6,246 bases of DNA, taken from assembly GCA_944363685.1 (NCBI GenBank), contig CALVUV010000075.1, positions 1 to 6,246 on the forward strand. The letters run 5' to 3'. Below the pieces are notes generated by a model. That model was not told the DNA's origin, did no database searches, and worked only from the letters and a program-made list of their open reading frames with translations. This DNA is from an uncultured Bacilli bacterium (GTDB lineage: Bacteria; Bacillota_I; Bacilli_A; RF39; UBA660). Shown here piece after piece: positions 5,210 through 6,246 of the stretch. The position numbers and the translations under genes were made by a program. Positions within the stretch are counted from its first letter, which is position 1, and every line of letters starts with the position of its first letter.

Positions 5210-6076
5210 GATAACAAAATGAATAATATGATAAAGGAGTTTTTTGAAAATACTGATATTGAAAGTGAAGAAGAATTAAACGAAGCTTTTGGTAAATTTA
5301 TTGAACAGTATAATGCAGGAGAGATAGAGTATGAAAATACACCTTTAGATGAAGCTTATGAATTGTTAGAAGAAGCAGAAAATGCTAAGACTATGAAAGA
5401 AGCAAAAAGACTTGCTAAAAAAGCTTTTGAAACAAGCGATGCTTGTTTTGATGCTAAATTATTTTTAGCAGATATAGAAGAAAACTCTCTTAAGTCTAAT
5501 AAAATATTAGATGAGGGTTTAGAATTTGAAAAGAAAAGATTAGAAAAAGAGGGTTATTTTGATAAAGAAAATATAGGTAGATTTTATGGTATTTTTGAAA
5601 CAAGACCTTATATTAGAGGCCTTTATACTAAAGCTAGTAATTTATGTAATGATGGTAAGTATAAGAGGGCAATTGAAGTTTGTAAAGAAATACTTAAGTT
5701 AAATGAAAATGATAATACAGGTTCTAGATATTTGTTAATGGCTTTATATGCAATTATAGAAGATGAAAAATTTATGTTAGATTTATATAAAAAATACAAA
5801 GAGAATAATTTAGAAATGTTATTTCCTATGTTTGTTTTGTATTATAAAAAAGAAGATGATGTTAAAGCTAGAAAATATTTAGATATGATTAATAAGGGTA
5901 ATAAACATTTTATAAAGTTCTTTAAAGGAAATATGAAATTAGAAGAAGATATTATGCCTGGATATTATTCTAGAGGTAATGCAAGTGAAGTGTTTATGTA
6001 TATGAGAGAGTACTTTTTCTTAATTTGTACTTTATGTAACATAAATGATTATATTATAGAAAATAGTAAGCAATAG
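5207..6076 (+). CDS. TPR-repeat protein, function unknown (ST7-like C-terminal part)
   Basis: The protein has 289 residues from the chosen start (293 from the ATG at 5195). It is cytoplasmic by appearance: no signal peptide, and only one mildly hydrophobic stretch (YFFLICTLCNI, 269-279). The N-terminal half is acidic and helical, with TPR-like helices at about 47-90 (LDEAYELLEEAENAKTMKEA). A clear TPR lies at about 134-167 (PYIRGLYTKASNLCNDGKYK, then AIEVCKEILKLNENDN), followed by further helical pairs to about 245 and the segment PGYYSRGNASEVFMYM. The order of PYIR, LNENDN, SRYLL and PGYYSRG blocks recalls a bacterial TPR family whose C-terminal part resembles ST7 proteins; this is from memory and only moderately sure. 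Such repeats bind other proteins, so a scaffold or regulatory role is likely but no partner is indicated. It follows dnaI after 36 bases and has its own promoter candidate. Confidence 0.85.
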   Translation: MDNKMNNMIKEFFENTDIESEEELNEAFGKFIEQYNAGEIEYENTPLDEAYELLEEAENAKTMKEAKRLAKKAFETSDACFDAKLFLADIEENSLKSNKILDEGLEFEKKRLEKEGYFDKENIGRFYGIFETRPYIRGLYTKASNLCNDGKYKRAIEVCKEILKLNENDNTGSRYLLMALYAIIEDEKFMLDLYKKYKENNLEMLFPMFVLYYKKEDDVKARKYLDMINKGNKHFIKFFKGNMKLEEDIMPGYYSRGNASEVFMYMREYFFLICTLCNINDYIIENSKQ

Positions 6077-6246
6077 AAATATTTAAATTAATTAATATTG
6101 GAGTAAAAAGACTTTACTTATAAAGATAATTTATGATAGTATTAAGTTAACAAGAATAGGAAAGAAGGTAGAATGTAGAATGACAAACTTCTTTCTACTA
6201 GAAATAGAATAAAATGACGAATTATTTTACCCTAGATTTATATATA
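6077..6246. other. Non-coding right end with small repeats
   Basis: No reading frame of note on either strand. A weak hairpin AGTAAA/TTTACT (6102-6107 and 6113-6118) has no T-run after it, so it is at best a poor terminator for the TPR gene. Further right are GAAAGAAG (6160-6167) facing CTTCTTTC (6188-6195), a tandem TAGAATG pair (6169-6182), and TAAAAT/ATTTTA (6210-6215 and 6224-6229). A roughly 25-base block starting near 6176 recurs imperfectly 34 bases later. The window ends before the next gene appears. Confidence 0.5.
6176..6234 (+). repeat. Imperfect tandem repeat with 34-base period
   Basis: The block at 6176-6200 (begins TAGAATGACAAA, ends CTA) aligns with 6210-6234 (begins TAAAATGACGAA, ends CTA) at 17 of 25 positions by eye. 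AATGAC, AA, TTT and CTA are shared. In such AT-rich DNA part of this match is expected by chance. Confidence 0.35.

Noticed and set aside
1038..6076. Reassigned genetic code (TGA as an amino acid), suggested by the absence of TGA among the stop codons
   Set aside because: All genes are intact under the standard bacterial code and Trp is encoded by TGG; six stop codons are too few to read anything into the lack of TGA.

Overview
The window reads as a stretch of a very AT-rich bacterial chromosome from the Bacillota (low-GC Gram-positive) side of the tree, possibly one of the uncultured Bacilli or Mollicutes-related lineages. This rests on three things seen here: strong A/T bias in codons and intergenic DNA, AGGAGG-type ribosome binding sites, and a DnaI-type helicase loader, a family typical of Bacilli and their relatives. 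Tryptophan is encoded by TGG and the reading frames are intact under the standard bacterial code. I cannot name a genus from this sequence.

Left part (1 to about 838): the 3' two-thirds of an IS256-family transposase gene, cut by the window edge but open through it, with all three DDE catalytic residues present, followed by what looks like the right terminal inverted repeat of the element.

Intergenic part (about 838 to 1037): about 200 bases with a rho-independent terminator, three copies of a 15-base near-palindrome (two direct, one inverted) of which two flank the terminator as a perfect inverted repeat, and a candidate extended -10 promoter just before comEA.

Central and right part (1038 to 6076): five genes on the plus strand, close together. 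comEA (DNA receptor of the transformation machinery) overlaps comEC (DNA uptake channel with a C-terminal metallo-beta-lactamase domain), which starts at a TTG inside comEA. Next come an unrecognised 147-residue acidic protein, dnaI (AAA+ loader of the replicative helicase), and a TPR-type protein of unknown role preceded by a good extended -10 promoter. comEA and comEC act together at the membrane: ComEA binds incoming double-stranded DNA and ComEC passes a single strand inwards. dnaI acts in chromosome replication and shares the locus, perhaps the transcript. Its usual Bacillus partner dnaB is not next to it here.

Right end (6077 to 6246): non-coding AT-rich DNA with small repeats and no clear gene or terminator.

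Overall this is mostly an ordinary competence/replication locus next to an insertion sequence. The points most worth a second look are the structured leader ahead of comEA, the unknown gene between comEC and dnaI, the unusual SGTQ motif in ComEC, and a strong hairpin inside comEC. I see no evidence of a new defence or mobile system.
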